A program made the translations under genes and the position numbers. From the NCBI RefSeq assembly GCF_041687215.1, contig NZ_JAWLCI010000004.1, forward strand, positions 62,001 through 126,000: a stretch of DNA of 64,000 bases, given 5' to 3'. Numbering within the stretch: position 1 is the stretch's first letter; each line of letters opens with the position of its first letter. The DNA comes from Mariniphaga sp041687215 (GTDB taxonomy: Bacteria > Bacteroidota > Bacteroidia > Bacteroidales > Prolixibacteraceae). Shown here piece by piece: positions 1-8,595 of the stretch. The notes under the pieces are model-generated. The model saw nothing but the letters and a program-made list of their open reading frames with translations. It was not told the origin of the DNA and made no database searches.

Positions 1-36
1 ATTTCTGATTTATATGATGGGAAAATTGTAGCATAA
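1..36 (+). CDS. C-terminal tail of an upstream gene (partial)
   Basis: The first 12 codons form an open frame from the window edge ending ISDLYDGKIVA and a TAA stop. It is on the same strand as the sulfatase that follows, so it may be the end of the preceding gene of the same carbohydrate block. Twelve codons are too few to assign a family, and the frame could be fortuitous. The 167 bases after it, up to the first sulfatase start, show nothing else I recognise. Confidence 0.3.
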   Translation: MSDLYDGKIVA

Positions 37-203
37 ATTTCTGAGCTTCACAATATTTTTGGATTTGGAGAACCATTAATTATTTTTACAGTTCATTCCG
101 GCTGAATTAGATCACATCCATCAAGCTGCAATTTGACATATTGTTAAACAATAAAATAGATCTCCGGCAGATTACACGAAGAATCGCAAAAAACAATAAT
201 AAA

Positions 204-2123
204 ATGAACAATAAAATTCTTTTCATCAGCCTGTTAGCCATTCCTGCACTGTTTTTTCAATGCACCCAGCAGGAAGAGTTGCCCAAACCAAACATCCTCT
301 GGGTGACCATCGAAGATACTTCGCCACAGTTTATTGGGTGTTATGGTGATGAAAATGCCAGCACACCGGTCATCGACAAACTGGCAGAAGAGGGAGTCCG
401 GTTTACCAATGCCTTTTCAACCGGAACAGTTTGCTCTCCCAGCAGAACAGCCATCATAACCGGTGTGAAAACATACAAAGCCGGAACCGGTAACCACCGT
501 AGTAAATACCCTGTTCCTGAATTTATGAAAGGTTTTCCGTATTACCTTCAGCAGCAGGGCTATTATACCACCAACAACGTAAAAACGGATTATAATGTAG
601 CCGGCGAAAAAGCGTTTATTGCTGAAGCCTGGAACGAAAGCTCCAACAAAGCCGGCTGGTGGGACCGCAAACCCGGTCAACCGTTCTTTGCGGTGTTCAA
701 CTACAACGAATCGCACCAGTCGCGCACCATGACCGAAACCTACGACTGGTATCTGAAAAATGTTTACGAACACCTGGCACCGGAAGAACGAATTGGCGAA
801 AATGATTTTGAAATGCCGCCTTTTTATCTTGACAGCCCGGAAATGCGTAAACAGTTTGCACGAGTTTACAATTCCATAAAACTCACCGACAACCGGATTG
901 GCGAGTTGCTTGCACGTTTGGAAGCGGACAATCTGAAAGACAGCACCATCATCTTTTTTTATGCCGACCACGGCGAAGGCATGCCGCGCGGAAAAACCAA
1001 CGGAATCAACTACGGTTACCGTGTACCTTTTATCGTTTGGTTCCCGGAAATGTACAAACACCTTTCGCCCTGGGGGACCGCCGGGGTAATTACGGACGAA
1101 CTGATCGACTTTACCGACCTCGCTCCGACTCTCATCAGCCTGGCTGGAGGAGAAATTCCCGAACATCTGGATGGTTGGCCATTCCTGGGTGAAAAGCGTT
1201 CGGAACCGGTAGAAAATCTGTACCTTTCTTCCGACCGCTCGGACAACGGAATCGACATGGTGCGCACGGTTACAGATGGCCGGTTTATTTATTCGCGGAA
1301 TTACAAGCCGTACATTTACGAAGCCCGCTACATTCGTTACATGGAAATCGGGGAAATTAAGCAGCAGATGCGAAAAGATTTGGCCGAAAATAAACTCAAT
1401 CCGTTGCAAAAAAGCTTGTTCGAACCGCGTTCTGCCGAATTCCTGTTCGACATTGAAAACGATTTGTGGGAAACGAATAACCTGGTTGACAACCCGGAGT
1501 TCAAGCCGGTTTTGGAAAACATGAGGAATCTTTTAAAAAAAGAGGTCCTGAAATCGCGCGATGTGATGTTTCTGCCGGAATATGAAATTGGCCTGCTTTC
1601 GGATACAACAACAGCTTACGAATTTCGGTCTGACACGGAGAAATATCCGTTGGAAAAAATTTACGCAGCCGCTTCACTGTCCGGGTTCCGCGAAAAAGAA
1701 GTTGCTGAACAGCAAATTGAACTGCTTTCGGACGAAAATCCGGTAATTCGTTACTGGGGCATCTTGGGTTTGCGGAGCCAAAATCCGGAAACCTTAAAAC
1801 CGTTTTCAGAAAAGATTCTGGAAGCGATGAACGACGAGTATCCACCAGTGGCTGCTATCGCTTCGGCCATTGCTTACGGGATGTTTAACGATAAATCAGC
1901 ACAAGAAAACCTGAAAAAATTCTGCGCCCACGATAACCTCGATATTTCACTGATGGCGGTTTATTCCCTGCTTTATTTCGAACCGGATCAAAGAGAACCA
2001 TTTATCGAAACCATTTGGAAAGTCAGGGAAATGGAAGACCGGGATTACAATGTGCGTGCGGCCTGTATGGATGTCCTGGGAAGTTTGGGATTGGTCCCAA
2101 ACAACCCGGAATACCGTGAATAA
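204..2123 (+). CDS. Sulfatase, S1 family lipoprotein with C-terminal helical repeats
   Basis: Probable carbohydrate sulfatase that removes sulfate esters from polysaccharide fragments, anchored as a lipoprotein. I chose the ATG at 204, although the frame stays open to a TTG at 141, because it starts directly on a signal peptide ending in a lipobox-like LFFQC (Cys20). The protein is 639 residues. The formylglycine signature CSPSRTAIITG has its Cys at residue 77, so activity needs oxidation by a sulfatase maturase, which is not in this window. An alkaline-phosphatase-superfamily metal motif, YADHGEG, follows near residue 255. The last ~140 residues (from about LEKIYAAASL) look like HEAT-type helical repeats, a known extension in some Bacteroidota sulfatases. 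Substrate is unknown. The stop lies six bases from the convergent YceI gene. Confidence 0.9.
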   Translation: MNNKILFISLLAIPALFFQCTQQEELPKPNILWVTIEDTSPQFIGCYGDENASTPVIDKLAEEGVRFTNAFSTGTVCSPSRTAIITGVKTYKAGTGNHRSKYPVPEFMKGFPYYLQQQGYYTTNNVKTDYNVAGEKAFIAEAWNESSNKAGWWDRKPGQPFFAVFNYNESHQSRTMTETYDWYLKNVYEHLAPEERIGENDFEMPPFYLDSPEMRKQFARVYNSIKLTDNRIGELLARLEADNLKDSTIIFFYADHGEGMPRGKTNGINYGYRVPFIVWFPEMYKHLSPWGTAGVITDELIDFTDLAPTLISLAGGEIPEHLDGWPFLGEKRSEPVENLYLSSDRSDNGIDMVRTVTDGRFIYSRNYKPYIYEARYIRYMEIGEIKQQMRKDLAENKLNPLQKSLFEPRSAEFLFDIENDLWETNNLVDNPEFKPVLENMRNLLKKEVLKSRDVMFLPEYEIGLLSDTTTAYEFRSDTEKYPLEKIYAAASLSGFREKEVAEQQIELLSDENPVIRYWGILGLRSQNPETLKPFSEKILEAMNDEYPPVAAIASAIAYGMFNDKSAQENLKKFCAHDNLDISLMAVYSLLYFEPDQREPFIETIWKVREMEDRDYNVRAACMDVLGSLGLVPNNPEYRE

Positions 2124-2129
2124 AAAAGA

Positions 2130-2678
2130 TTACCCCTGTTTTGCAAACTGCACTTCGGCGCTGATTTTCACATCATCGCCAACCAGCACACCGCCGGCTT
2201 CAAGGGCTGCATTCCAATTTAGTCCCCACTCTTTGCGGTTGATTTTTCCTTCCAGCGAAAAACCGGCTTTTTCATTCCCCCAGGGGTCTTTCATAATTCC
2301 GCCGAATTCAACATTGAGGGTAACCTCTTTGGAAATGCCTTTTATAGTCAGAAGGCCGGTAAGTTTGTATTCGCCATCGTCCACTTTTTTAAGATTTGTG
2401 GATTTGAAAGTTAGTTCCTTGTGATTTTCCACATCAAAAAAGTCCGCACTTTTCAGGTGATTATCGCGGTCGTCGTTGTTGGTAAAAACCGAAGCTGCTT
2501 CAATGGTCAAATTTGCTTCGGCAGAACTGAAATCGTTCCCTTCTGAAACCGCTTCTGCCGAAAAATTCCTGAATTCGCCCTTCACATTGGTAATCATCAG
2601 GTGCTTCACTTTAAATAAAATCTCGCTGTGCCCCGGGTCCAAAACCCATTTTGTTTTTTCTTGTATTTCCATTTTCAT
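2130..2678 (-). CDS. YceI-family lipid-binding protein
   Basis: YceI-like proteins are lipocalin-like beta barrels that bind isoprenoid or other amphipathic molecules. The chain shows the family hallmarks: an opening WVLDPGHSEILFKVKHLMI, a middle section ending in LTGLLTIKGISKEVTL, and an FSLEGKINRKEWGLNWN stretch before the last strand. I take the ATG at 2678 (182 residues; a second ATG at 2672 is equally possible) rather than the open extension to 2759, which adds 27 residues unlike the family. There is no signal peptide, so this copy is probably cytoplasmic, unlike the periplasmic E. coli YceI. It sits convergent to the sulfatase and divergent from the PHP gene, splitting the carbohydrate block. 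Confidence 0.88.
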   Translation of the reverse strand: MKMEIQEKTKWVLDPGHSEILFKVKHLMITNVKGEFRNFSAEAVSEGNDFSSAEANLTIEAASVFTNNDDRDNHLKSADFFDVENHKELTFKSTNLKKVDDGEYKLTGLLTIKGISKEVTLNVEFGGIMKDPWGNEKAGFSLEGKINRKEWGLNWNAALEAGGVLVGDDVKISAEVQFAKQG

Positions 2679-2882
2679 TTTGATTAATAAGTTTTCTGAA
2701 CTATTAAACAGTTTTATCAGAACATAGTTCATCAGTATTATTACACGAAATTTACCCAAAGAATCTTTTTGTTTGAGGCTATTTTGTAAATTGCCATTTT
2801 AACAGAAAAATATGTTGGCAATCATTTAAATTCGAAAAAAATGGAAAGAAAGTCCAAAATAAATCATCGTGAAAAATGTGAA

Positions 2883-4163
2883 ATGAAACTAAAAAATTCT
2901 CCATATAAAAATAGCCTGGCAGGCATTTTTGCTTTGCTGGTCCTTTTTGTTTTTGCAGGTTGCAGCCAACCCGAGCCCAACTGGCTGAAAGGGAACCTGC
3001 ACACCCACACCTTCTGGAGCGACGGCGATGAATTTCCCGAAAGCGTTGCGCAGTGGTACAAGGAAAACGGCTACGATTTTCTGGCATTCACCGACCACAA
3101 TGTAATTCTGGAGGGGGAACGCTGGCGGAACTTCCCGGAAGACCATGCCACATTGCACAAATACATGGAAACATTTGGCGGCGATTGGGTGGAAATGCAT
3201 TCGCACGATGAAGAGGAAGGAGTTCAACGGGTGCGCCTGAAAACGCTGGAGGAGTTCAGGACGATGTACGAAGAGCCGGGAAAATTTCTTTTGATTATGG
3301 GAAATGAAATCTCCAATCCGCATGCCGTTCACCTGCTGGCTTTTCATCAGCATGAGATTCTTCCTGTTTCGCAGGGAACTGTGGACGAACGGGAAAAAAT
3401 GATTCGGGAAACCGTTGAAAATGTGAAAACCTACCGCAAAAAAACCGGCATTAATGTGCATCCTGCGTTGGCACACCCCAACTTTATGTGGGCCATAACT
3501 GCCGAAATGATGCTGAATGTTCCGGAACTTCGTTATTTCGAAGTGTTTAACGGCCACCCGATGGTAAACAATGCCGGCGATGAAAACCGGGCAGATACCG
3601 ACAGAATCTGGGATGTTGTTTTGGCCAATCGTTTGGTAACTGGTGAAGGCGAATTGCTTTATGCCCTGGCCACCGACGATGCCCACAATTACCATGGTGG
3701 TGGCTCCGGACCGGGCAGAGGCTGGGTAATGGTTCAGTCCGAAGAACTTTCACCCGAAGCCATTCTGGATGCCATCGACAAAGGTGATTTTTATGCATCA
3801 ACCGGTGTAACGTTGAAAAACATTCAGTTTAACGGGAAAAACCTGAAAGTTGAAATCGAACCTCAGGAAGGAGTAGAATTTACCACCGAATTTATTGGCA
3901 CAATGAAAGGTATTGATACAACCGGAACACCAACGCTCGATTCCGAGGGAAATGAAATTAAAAATACAACCAAAACTTATTCCGAAGAAATCGGAAAAGT
4001 GCTGGCAACCAGCCAGTCGCTTACACCTTCTTATAAATTTACCGGAGATGAATTGTACGTGCGCGTTCGGATTACATCCTCAGCAGATCATATCGATCCG
4101 AACACAGGAAACATTCTGGGAAAACAAAAAGCCTGGGTCCAGCCAAAGCTTCAAAACCAATAA
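2883..4163 (+). CDS. PHP-domain phosphoesterase-like lipoprotein
   Basis: A predicted metal-dependent hydrolase of the PHP (polymerase and histidinol phosphatase) superfamily, exported and lipid-anchored. The ATG at 2883 gives a signal peptide ending FVFAGC (Cys27), so it is preferred over the ATG at 2841. PHP metal motifs are clear: HTH at residues 40-42, FTDHN near 75, a GNEIS segment, HPALAHPN, and a final ATDDAHNYHG. Length is 426 residues, with a C-terminal beta-rich region of about 120 residues after the PHP barrel. Such secreted PHP proteins occur in Bacteroidota polysaccharide loci, but the substrate is unknown. It lies 12 bases upstream of the GH29 gene and probably forms an operon with it and the two sulfatases. 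Confidence 0.85.
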   Translation: MKLKNSPYKNSLAGIFALLVLFVFAGCSQPEPNWLKGNLHTHTFWSDGDEFPESVAQWYKENGYDFLAFTDHNVILEGERWRNFPEDHATLHKYMETFGGDWVEMHSHDEEEGVQRVRLKTLEEFRTMYEEPGKFLLIMGNEISNPHAVHLLAFHQHEILPVSQGTVDEREKMIRETVENVKTYRKKTGINVHPALAHPNFMWAITAEMMLNVPELRYFEVFNGHPMVNNAGDENRADTDRIWDVVLANRLVTGEGELLYALATDDAHNYHGGGSGPGRGWVMVQSEELSPEAILDAIDKGDFYASTGVTLKNIQFNGKNLKVEIEPQEGVEFTTEFIGTMKGIDTTGTPTLDSEGNEIKNTTKTYSEEIGKVLATSQSLTPSYKFTGDELYVRVRITSSADHIDPNTGNILGKQKAWVQPKLQNQ

Positions 4164-4175
4164 AACCAAACAGAT

Positions 4176-5282
4176 ATGTATAAACTTTTTCTTGCCTTTA
4201 TATTATCGTTTTCTTCTTTATTCGCTTATGGGCAGGTTCCTGAATATTTAAAAAACTACCGGGAGTCTTACGAAAAAAATCCGCGGGAAGCCAATCTTCA
4301 GTGGTTTAAAGATGCCCGGTTCGGAATGTTCATTCATTATGGCCTTTACAGCCAGTTGGGTCGCGGCGAATGGGTGCAGTTGCGTGACACCATTCCGCTG
4401 GATGAGTATGCAAAATTAAAAGACACTTTTACTGCGTCTGGTTTCGATGCGGATTTTATTGCACAGCTCGCCAAAAATGCCGGCATGAAATACATCACCA
4501 TCACCAGCAAACACCACGATGGTTTTTGCCTGTTTAGAACCAAAGAAACGGACTTCAACAGTATGAATGCTCCGGCAGGCCGCGATTTGATAGACGAACT
4601 GGCCAAAGCCTGCGAAAAGGAAGGGCTGGGACTTTTCCTGTATTATTCCTATGCTGCCGATTGGAAACACCCGTGGTTTTATTCACGCGAGGCTGGCTGG
4701 TCAAACGCCCGTCCCGCCTACAAGGAGAAACCGGAAGCATACAAATATAAAAAGCCCGAAGACTTTAGAAAATATGTGGACTTTGTACATGCTCAGGTTA
4801 GGGAATTGCTTACCCAATACCCCACCATTGCCGGCATCTGGTTCGACCCGATTATGGGTTTTTATGCCAACCCGGAAGTTTTCCCCATTGATGAAACCTA
4901 TGCTTTGATTCGTGAACTTTCTTCTCATGCCCTCATTTCGTTTAAACAGGGCGCAAACGGCGATGAAGATTTTATGGCGCCCGAAAGGGGAGGCGGAGCC
5001 AGGGTTGGGCAGCAATTTCCGATGGCACAAAAAGCTTATGAAATGAACAAAAACAAACCCAAAGAAGTGTGCAACACCATGCAGCCGCATATGCCCGGAG
5101 CCGGACCAAACTGGGGATACAATAAAGCCATGGACGGGCATCATTTAAAAGTGAATGACGTAAAAATTTTACTTGGCGATGCGCTTTTAAACAATTACAA
5201 CCTGTTGCTGAATATCGGGCCGCTACCGGATGGTTTGGTGCATCCCGAAGATATTGAAACATTGTCGAACCTGAAAAGGTAA
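4176..5282 (+). CDS. GH29 alpha-L-fucosidase-like protein, C-terminally short
   Basis: Predicted exo-fucosidase cleaving terminal alpha-L-fucose by a retaining mechanism. A signal peptide (MYKLFLAFILSFSSLFAYG) is followed by the GH29 catalytic barrel: FGMFIHYG near residue 50, SKHHDGFCLF near 111-120, and IWFDP at 221-225 with Asp224 as the likely nucleophile. The end of the barrel is recognisable as NLLLNIGPLPDG. At 368 residues the protein stops right after the barrel and lacks the beta-sandwich domain most GH29 enzymes carry. The next gene starts two bases after the stop and is noticeably more AT-rich, so the missing domain may have been lost to a recombination event. It is likely translationally coupled to that gene. 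Activity may be intact or reduced. Confidence 0.85.
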   Translation: MYKLFLAFILSFSSLFAYGQVPEYLKNYRESYEKNPREANLQWFKDARFGMFIHYGLYSQLGRGEWVQLRDTIPLDEYAKLKDTFTASGFDADFIAQLAKNAGMKYITITSKHHDGFCLFRTKETDFNSMNAPAGRDLIDELAKACEKEGLGLFLYYSYAADWKHPWFYSREAGWSNARPAYKEKPEAYKYKKPEDFRKYVDFVHAQVRELLTQYPTIAGIWFDPIMGFYANPEVFPIDETYALIRELSSHALISFKQGANGDEDFMAPERGGGARVGQQFPMAQKAYEMNKNKPKEVCNTMQPHMPGAGPNWGYNKAMDGHHLKVNDVKILLGDALLNNYNLLLNIGPLPDGLVHPEDIETLSNLKR

Positions 5283-5284
5283 AT

Positions 5285-6718
5285 ATGGAACGTTTTTTTT
5301 TAGCTATTGCCTCTCTATTCTTTCTTGGATTCTACTCAGCTTGTAATTCCGAGGGAAAATCAATCGGGGATTCGGGTAAAGAGTTGAATCGTCCCAATAT
5401 TATTTTAATTATGGCCGATGATTTAGGATGGGGTGACGTTGGATTTAATGGCAATAAATTGGTAAAAACACCAGCGCTTGATGAAATGGCAAAAAAAGGA
5501 ATGGTTTTTAACAGGTTCTATGCTGCTGCTCCGGTTTGTTCGCCAACCAGAGGTAGTTGCCTGACGGGCAGACATCCATTCAGGTATGGAGTTTTTCATG
5601 CTAATGTTGGAAAAATGGAACCAGAAGAGGTAACCCTTGCTGAGTATTTAAAAGAAAAAGGTTACAGTACAGGGCATTTTGGGAAATGGCATTTAGGAAC
5701 TTTAACCAATGATATTATTGATGCAAATCGTGGTGGAAGAGATTCCGGACATTATTCCCCTCCATGGGAAAATGGATTTGATGTTTGTTTTTCTACCGAA
5801 TCGAAAGTTCCAACCTGGAATCCCATGATTACTCCCGGTAAAGATGCAGGAGATATCGGAAACCGGAAACCTGGAAATCACTTCGGTACTTACTACTGGA
5901 GTGGACCAGGTGCAAAAGTCACGGACAATTTGGAAGGCGATGATTCACGCATAATTATGGACAGGGTTATTCCTTATATAGAGGAACAAACGAATGGCAA
6001 TTCTCCATTTCTTGTTGTAATCTGGTTTCATACACCACATTTGCCGGTTCTTTCAGGAGAAAAATATTGTAATTTGTATGCAGGACATAGTGTGGATGTT
6101 CAGCATTATTACGGGTCAATATCAGCAATGGACGAGCAAATCGGTCGCTTAAATGAAAAACTTGAAGAATTAAATGCCACTGAAAATACATTGATATTTT
6201 TTACGAGCGACAATGGCCCTGAAGGTAACACACAGGAAGGCAGGACACAAGGAAGTACCGGAGGCTTTAAAGGACGCAAGCGAAGCCTTTACGAAGGGGG
6301 AATAAGGGTTCCGGCGATAGCAGTTTGGCCTGCAGAAATAGAAGCAAGGCAGCGAACTGATTTTCCCGCTGTCACTTCCGATTATTTTCCAACATTACTT
6401 GAAATTTTTGGAGAAGAAAATCAATTACCGGTTTCACCATTGGATGGAGTTTCATTGGTAAATGTTTGGGATGAAAATATAAAGGAACGAACTACTCCAA
6501 TTGGTTTCCAATTTGGTAAACAAAAAGCCTTGATTGATAACCAATATAAAATACATACAAGCAAAGATAAAGTAGAACTATATGATTTACTGAAAGATCC
6601 GTTTGAAACAAGAGATATTTCCAATCAAAATCCTGCAAAGGTCAATGAAATGAAAATCCGTTTAAGTGATTTTGTCCGTTCATGTGAAAAAAGCAGGGAG
6701 GGAGTAGATTATGATTGA
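5285..6718 (+). CDS. Arylsulfatase-type sulfatase lipoprotein (AT-rich gene)
   Basis: Sulfatase of the S1 family with a lipoprotein leader (FLGFYSAC, Cys20). The formylglycine signature CSPTRGSCLTG has its Cys at residue 85, after the N-terminal metal motif NIILIMADDLGWGD. The later motifs GHFGKWHLG and FFTSDNGPEG are those of arylsulfatase A-like enzymes. Length is 477 residues, complete for the family. The start is two bases from the GH29 stop, implying coupling. Codon third positions are visibly richer in A/T than in the GH29 gene before and the sulfatase after, which suggests acquisition from another source. The leader peptide resembles that of the next sulfatase. The sulfated sugar it acts on is not predictable here. 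Confidence 0.92.
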   Translation: MERFFLAIASLFFLGFYSACNSEGKSIGDSGKELNRPNIILIMADDLGWGDVGFNGNKLVKTPALDEMAKKGMVFNRFYAAAPVCSPTRGSCLTGRHPFRYGVFHANVGKMEPEEVTLAEYLKEKGYSTGHFGKWHLGTLTNDIIDANRGGRDSGHYSPPWENGFDVCFSTESKVPTWNPMITPGKDAGDIGNRKPGNHFGTYYWSGPGAKVTDNLEGDDSRIIMDRVIPYIEEQTNGNSPFLVVIWFHTPHLPVLSGEKYCNLYAGHSVDVQHYYGSISAMDEQIGRLNEKLEELNATENTLIFFTSDNGPEGNTQEGRTQGSTGGFKGRKRSLYEGGIRVPAIAVWPAEIEARQRTDFPAVTSDYFPTLLEIFGEENQLPVSPLDGVSLVNVWDENIKERTTPIGFQFGKQKALIDNQYKIHTSKDKVELYDLLKDPFETRDISNQNPAKVNEMKIRLSDFVRSCEKSREGVDYD

Positions 6719-6765
6719 AAAAAAATATCCTGAAATTAATGAATTATTCATTTAAAAAATGAAAA

Positions 6766-8226
6766 ATGAAACCTTTGATTTTGATTTTTGCCTCCATATT
6801 TTTAATAGGGTTTTATACCGGCTGTAATCCTAAACAACCCAATGTTCTCTTCTTTTTTGCCGACGACCAGCGCGCCGATGCCCTTGGTTGTTCGGGAAAT
6901 CCGTACATTAAAACACCCCACATCGACAAGCTGGCAGAAACCGGCATTCGTTTTTCCAACACTTACGTGATGGGCGGGCACCACGGGGCCATTTGCGCGC
7001 CCAGCCGGGCCATGCTGATGAGTGGCAAAAGCCTGTTTCATGTTTACGATGTGCTGGACGGCGTAAAAACCATGCCCATGCATTTTGCCGAATCAGGTTA
7101 CGAAACTTTTGGCACCGGAAAATGGCACAATGAAAAAAGCGCTTTTGAAGCTTCATTTCAACATGGCGAAAATGTTTTCTTGGGTGGAATGAGCGACCAT
7201 TTTCAAACACCAGTGCGCAATTTGGGTGAAGACGGAAAACTCTCAGAACCGGAATTAAAAGGTTTTTCCACCGATTTGTTTGCAGATGCAGCTATGAATT
7301 TTATTCAGGATTACGCAAAAGGAAGCAGGGAAAACCCGTTTTTCTGTTACGTTTCGTTCACTGCTCCGCACGACCCGCGCTCACCGCGTGAAGACCATAT
7401 TGGCATGTATCACGACGAAACCATGCCACTGCCCGGAAACTTTATGGATTTGCATCCGTTTGAGTTCGACAATTTGAATATAAGGGATGAAACACTGGGA
7501 CCCTGGCCACGAACCCCTGAAATGATAAAAGCTTCGCTTGCCGATTATTATGCATTGGTTACCCACATCGACGAGCGGATTGGAGAAATAATCAGCCAGC
7601 TCGAAGAATCGGGACTTTTTGAAAATACGATTATTGTTTATGCTGCCGATAACGGACTGGCAGTGGGAAGCCACGGTTTGCTCGGAAAACAAAACTTATA
7701 CGAACACAGCACCAAAGTGCCGTTTATTATTTCCGGCCCGGGAATCCCGAAAAACAAGGTAACCGATGCGCTTGTTTATCTTTTTGATATTTATCCAACC
7801 CTGGCTCAGCTTTGCGGATTGCCTGAACCCGAAGGAATCGACGGCGTAAACCTGAACCCGATCATCAGCGGAGAAAAGGACAATGTTCGGGAAGCCCTTT
7901 ACACCGCATACCGCAATACAGCCCGTGCAGTGCGCACCACCGATGGCTGGAAATTCATCAGCTACCCACGCAGGAATTACAACCAGCTTTTTCATTTAAA
8001 AAATGACCCGCTGGAGTTGAATAATCTGGCCGAAAACCCACAATATCAGAATAAATTAGACGAAATGAAAACACTTTTGGAGGAGTGGCACCAGGCAACA
8101 AACGACACCGCCACGTTGTACCCGGCAACTTTTCTGCCACTGGATTACGATTACACCAAGCTGAAACAAACTCCCGACTGGCACCAGCCGGAGTATGTGC
8201 TGGAAAGGTATTTCCGGAAACAATAA
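6766..8226 (+). CDS. Sulfatase lipoprotein (iduronate/choline-sulfatase-like)
   Basis: Third sulfatase of the block, 486 residues. The lipoprotein leader ends LIGFYTGC (Cys20). Metal motif NVLFFFADDQRADAL is followed by CAPSRAMLMSG with Cys77 as the residue to be converted to formylglycine; the Ala after Cys is typical of iduronate-2-sulfatase or choline-sulfatase-like subfamilies. Other family landmarks are GTGKWHNE, SFTAPHDPR and YAADNGLAVGSHGLLGKQ. It follows the AT-rich sulfatase by 47 bases on the same strand and is followed 11 bases later by a damaged antitoxin gene. Together with GH29 it suggests processing of a sulfated, possibly fucose-containing glycan; that is inference, since no SusC/SusD pair is in the window. 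Confidence 0.92.
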   Translation: MKPLILIFASIFLIGFYTGCNPKQPNVLFFFADDQRADALGCSGNPYIKTPHIDKLAETGIRFSNTYVMGGHHGAICAPSRAMLMSGKSLFHVYDVLDGVKTMPMHFAESGYETFGTGKWHNEKSAFEASFQHGENVFLGGMSDHFQTPVRNLGEDGKLSEPELKGFSTDLFADAAMNFIQDYAKGSRENPFFCYVSFTAPHDPRSPREDHIGMYHDETMPLPGNFMDLHPFEFDNLNIRDETLGPWPRTPEMIKASLADYYALVTHIDERIGEIISQLEESGLFENTIIVYAADNGLAVGSHGLLGKQNLYEHSTKVPFIISGPGIPKNKVTDALVYLFDIYPTLAQLCGLPEPEGIDGVNLNPIISGEKDNVREALYTAYRNTARAVRTTDGWKFISYPRRNYNQLFHLKNDPLELNNLAENPQYQNKLDEMKTLLEEWHQATNDTATLYPATFLPLDYDYTKLKQTPDWHQPEYVLERYFRKQ

Positions 8227-8237
8227 TCCGGAGAATA

Positions 8238-8475
8238 ATGAAAAAAGAAATCTATAACGACAGAGGAATTTGATGAACTTTTTGAAGAAGGAAAAGATAT
8301 CTCAGAATTTTTGGATTTAAAAACAGCCAGGCGGGAAGGATTGGCAAAAAGACGTGTGACCGTGGAACTTCCGGAATGGATAATTCAGAAGTTGGATCAG
8401 CAGGCTATGAAATTAGGTGTAACACGGCAATCCATTATTAAATTCTGGATTTCTGAAAAATTGAAATCTGCGTAA
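8238..8475 (+). pseudogene. BrnA/CopG-type antitoxin, apparent +1 frameshift
   Basis: From 8242 to the TAA at 8473-8475 one frame encodes a chain like BrnA antitoxins: TTEEFDELFEEGKDISEFLD, then a ribbon-helix-helix end with RVTVELPEWI, LDQQAMKLGV and SIIKFWISEKL. The only suitable ATG (8238) is in another frame and stops after 11 codons at 8271. Removing one A from the six-A run at 8241-8246 would join them into a protein of about 78 residues starting MKKKSITT. So this is a pseudogene, a homopolymer sequencing error, or a slippage-expressed gene. No BrnT-like toxin gene lies next to it: a sulfatase is 11 bases upstream and no gene follows for 120 bases. Confidence 0.65.
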
Positions 8476-8550
8476 TTCCTGCTAGCAAACTTTTCATTTT
8501 TTTCACCTCAAAACTTGAATAACTCCTGCTTATATTCTTCACAGAATAAA

Positions 8551-8558
8551 TATCTTTG
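8551..8558 (+). promoter_or_regulatory. -7 box TATCTTTG for the DUF5916 gene
   Basis: Exact match to the Bacteroidota sigma-ABfr -7 consensus TAnnTTTG, 37 bases before the ATG at 8596. No convincing -33 TTTG is seen at the usual distance. Confidence 0.5.
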
Positions 8559-8595
8559 CGGGCTGAAACCTGAGTTGATTAAACTGATTACTGAA

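Noticed and set aside
417..1409. Long open frame (330 codons) on the minus strand inside the first sulfatase gene
   Set aside because: It is antisense to a well-supported sulfatase with all catalytic motifs; its translation resembles no family and shows no start context.
2889..3695. 268-codon minus-strand frame within the PHP gene
   Set aside because: Opposite strand of a gene with clear PHP motifs; typical by-product of the codon usage here.
204..8226. Complete polysaccharide utilisation locus
   Set aside because: Sulfatases and a fucosidase are present, but there is no SusC/SusD pair or regulator in the window, so I do not call it a PUL.
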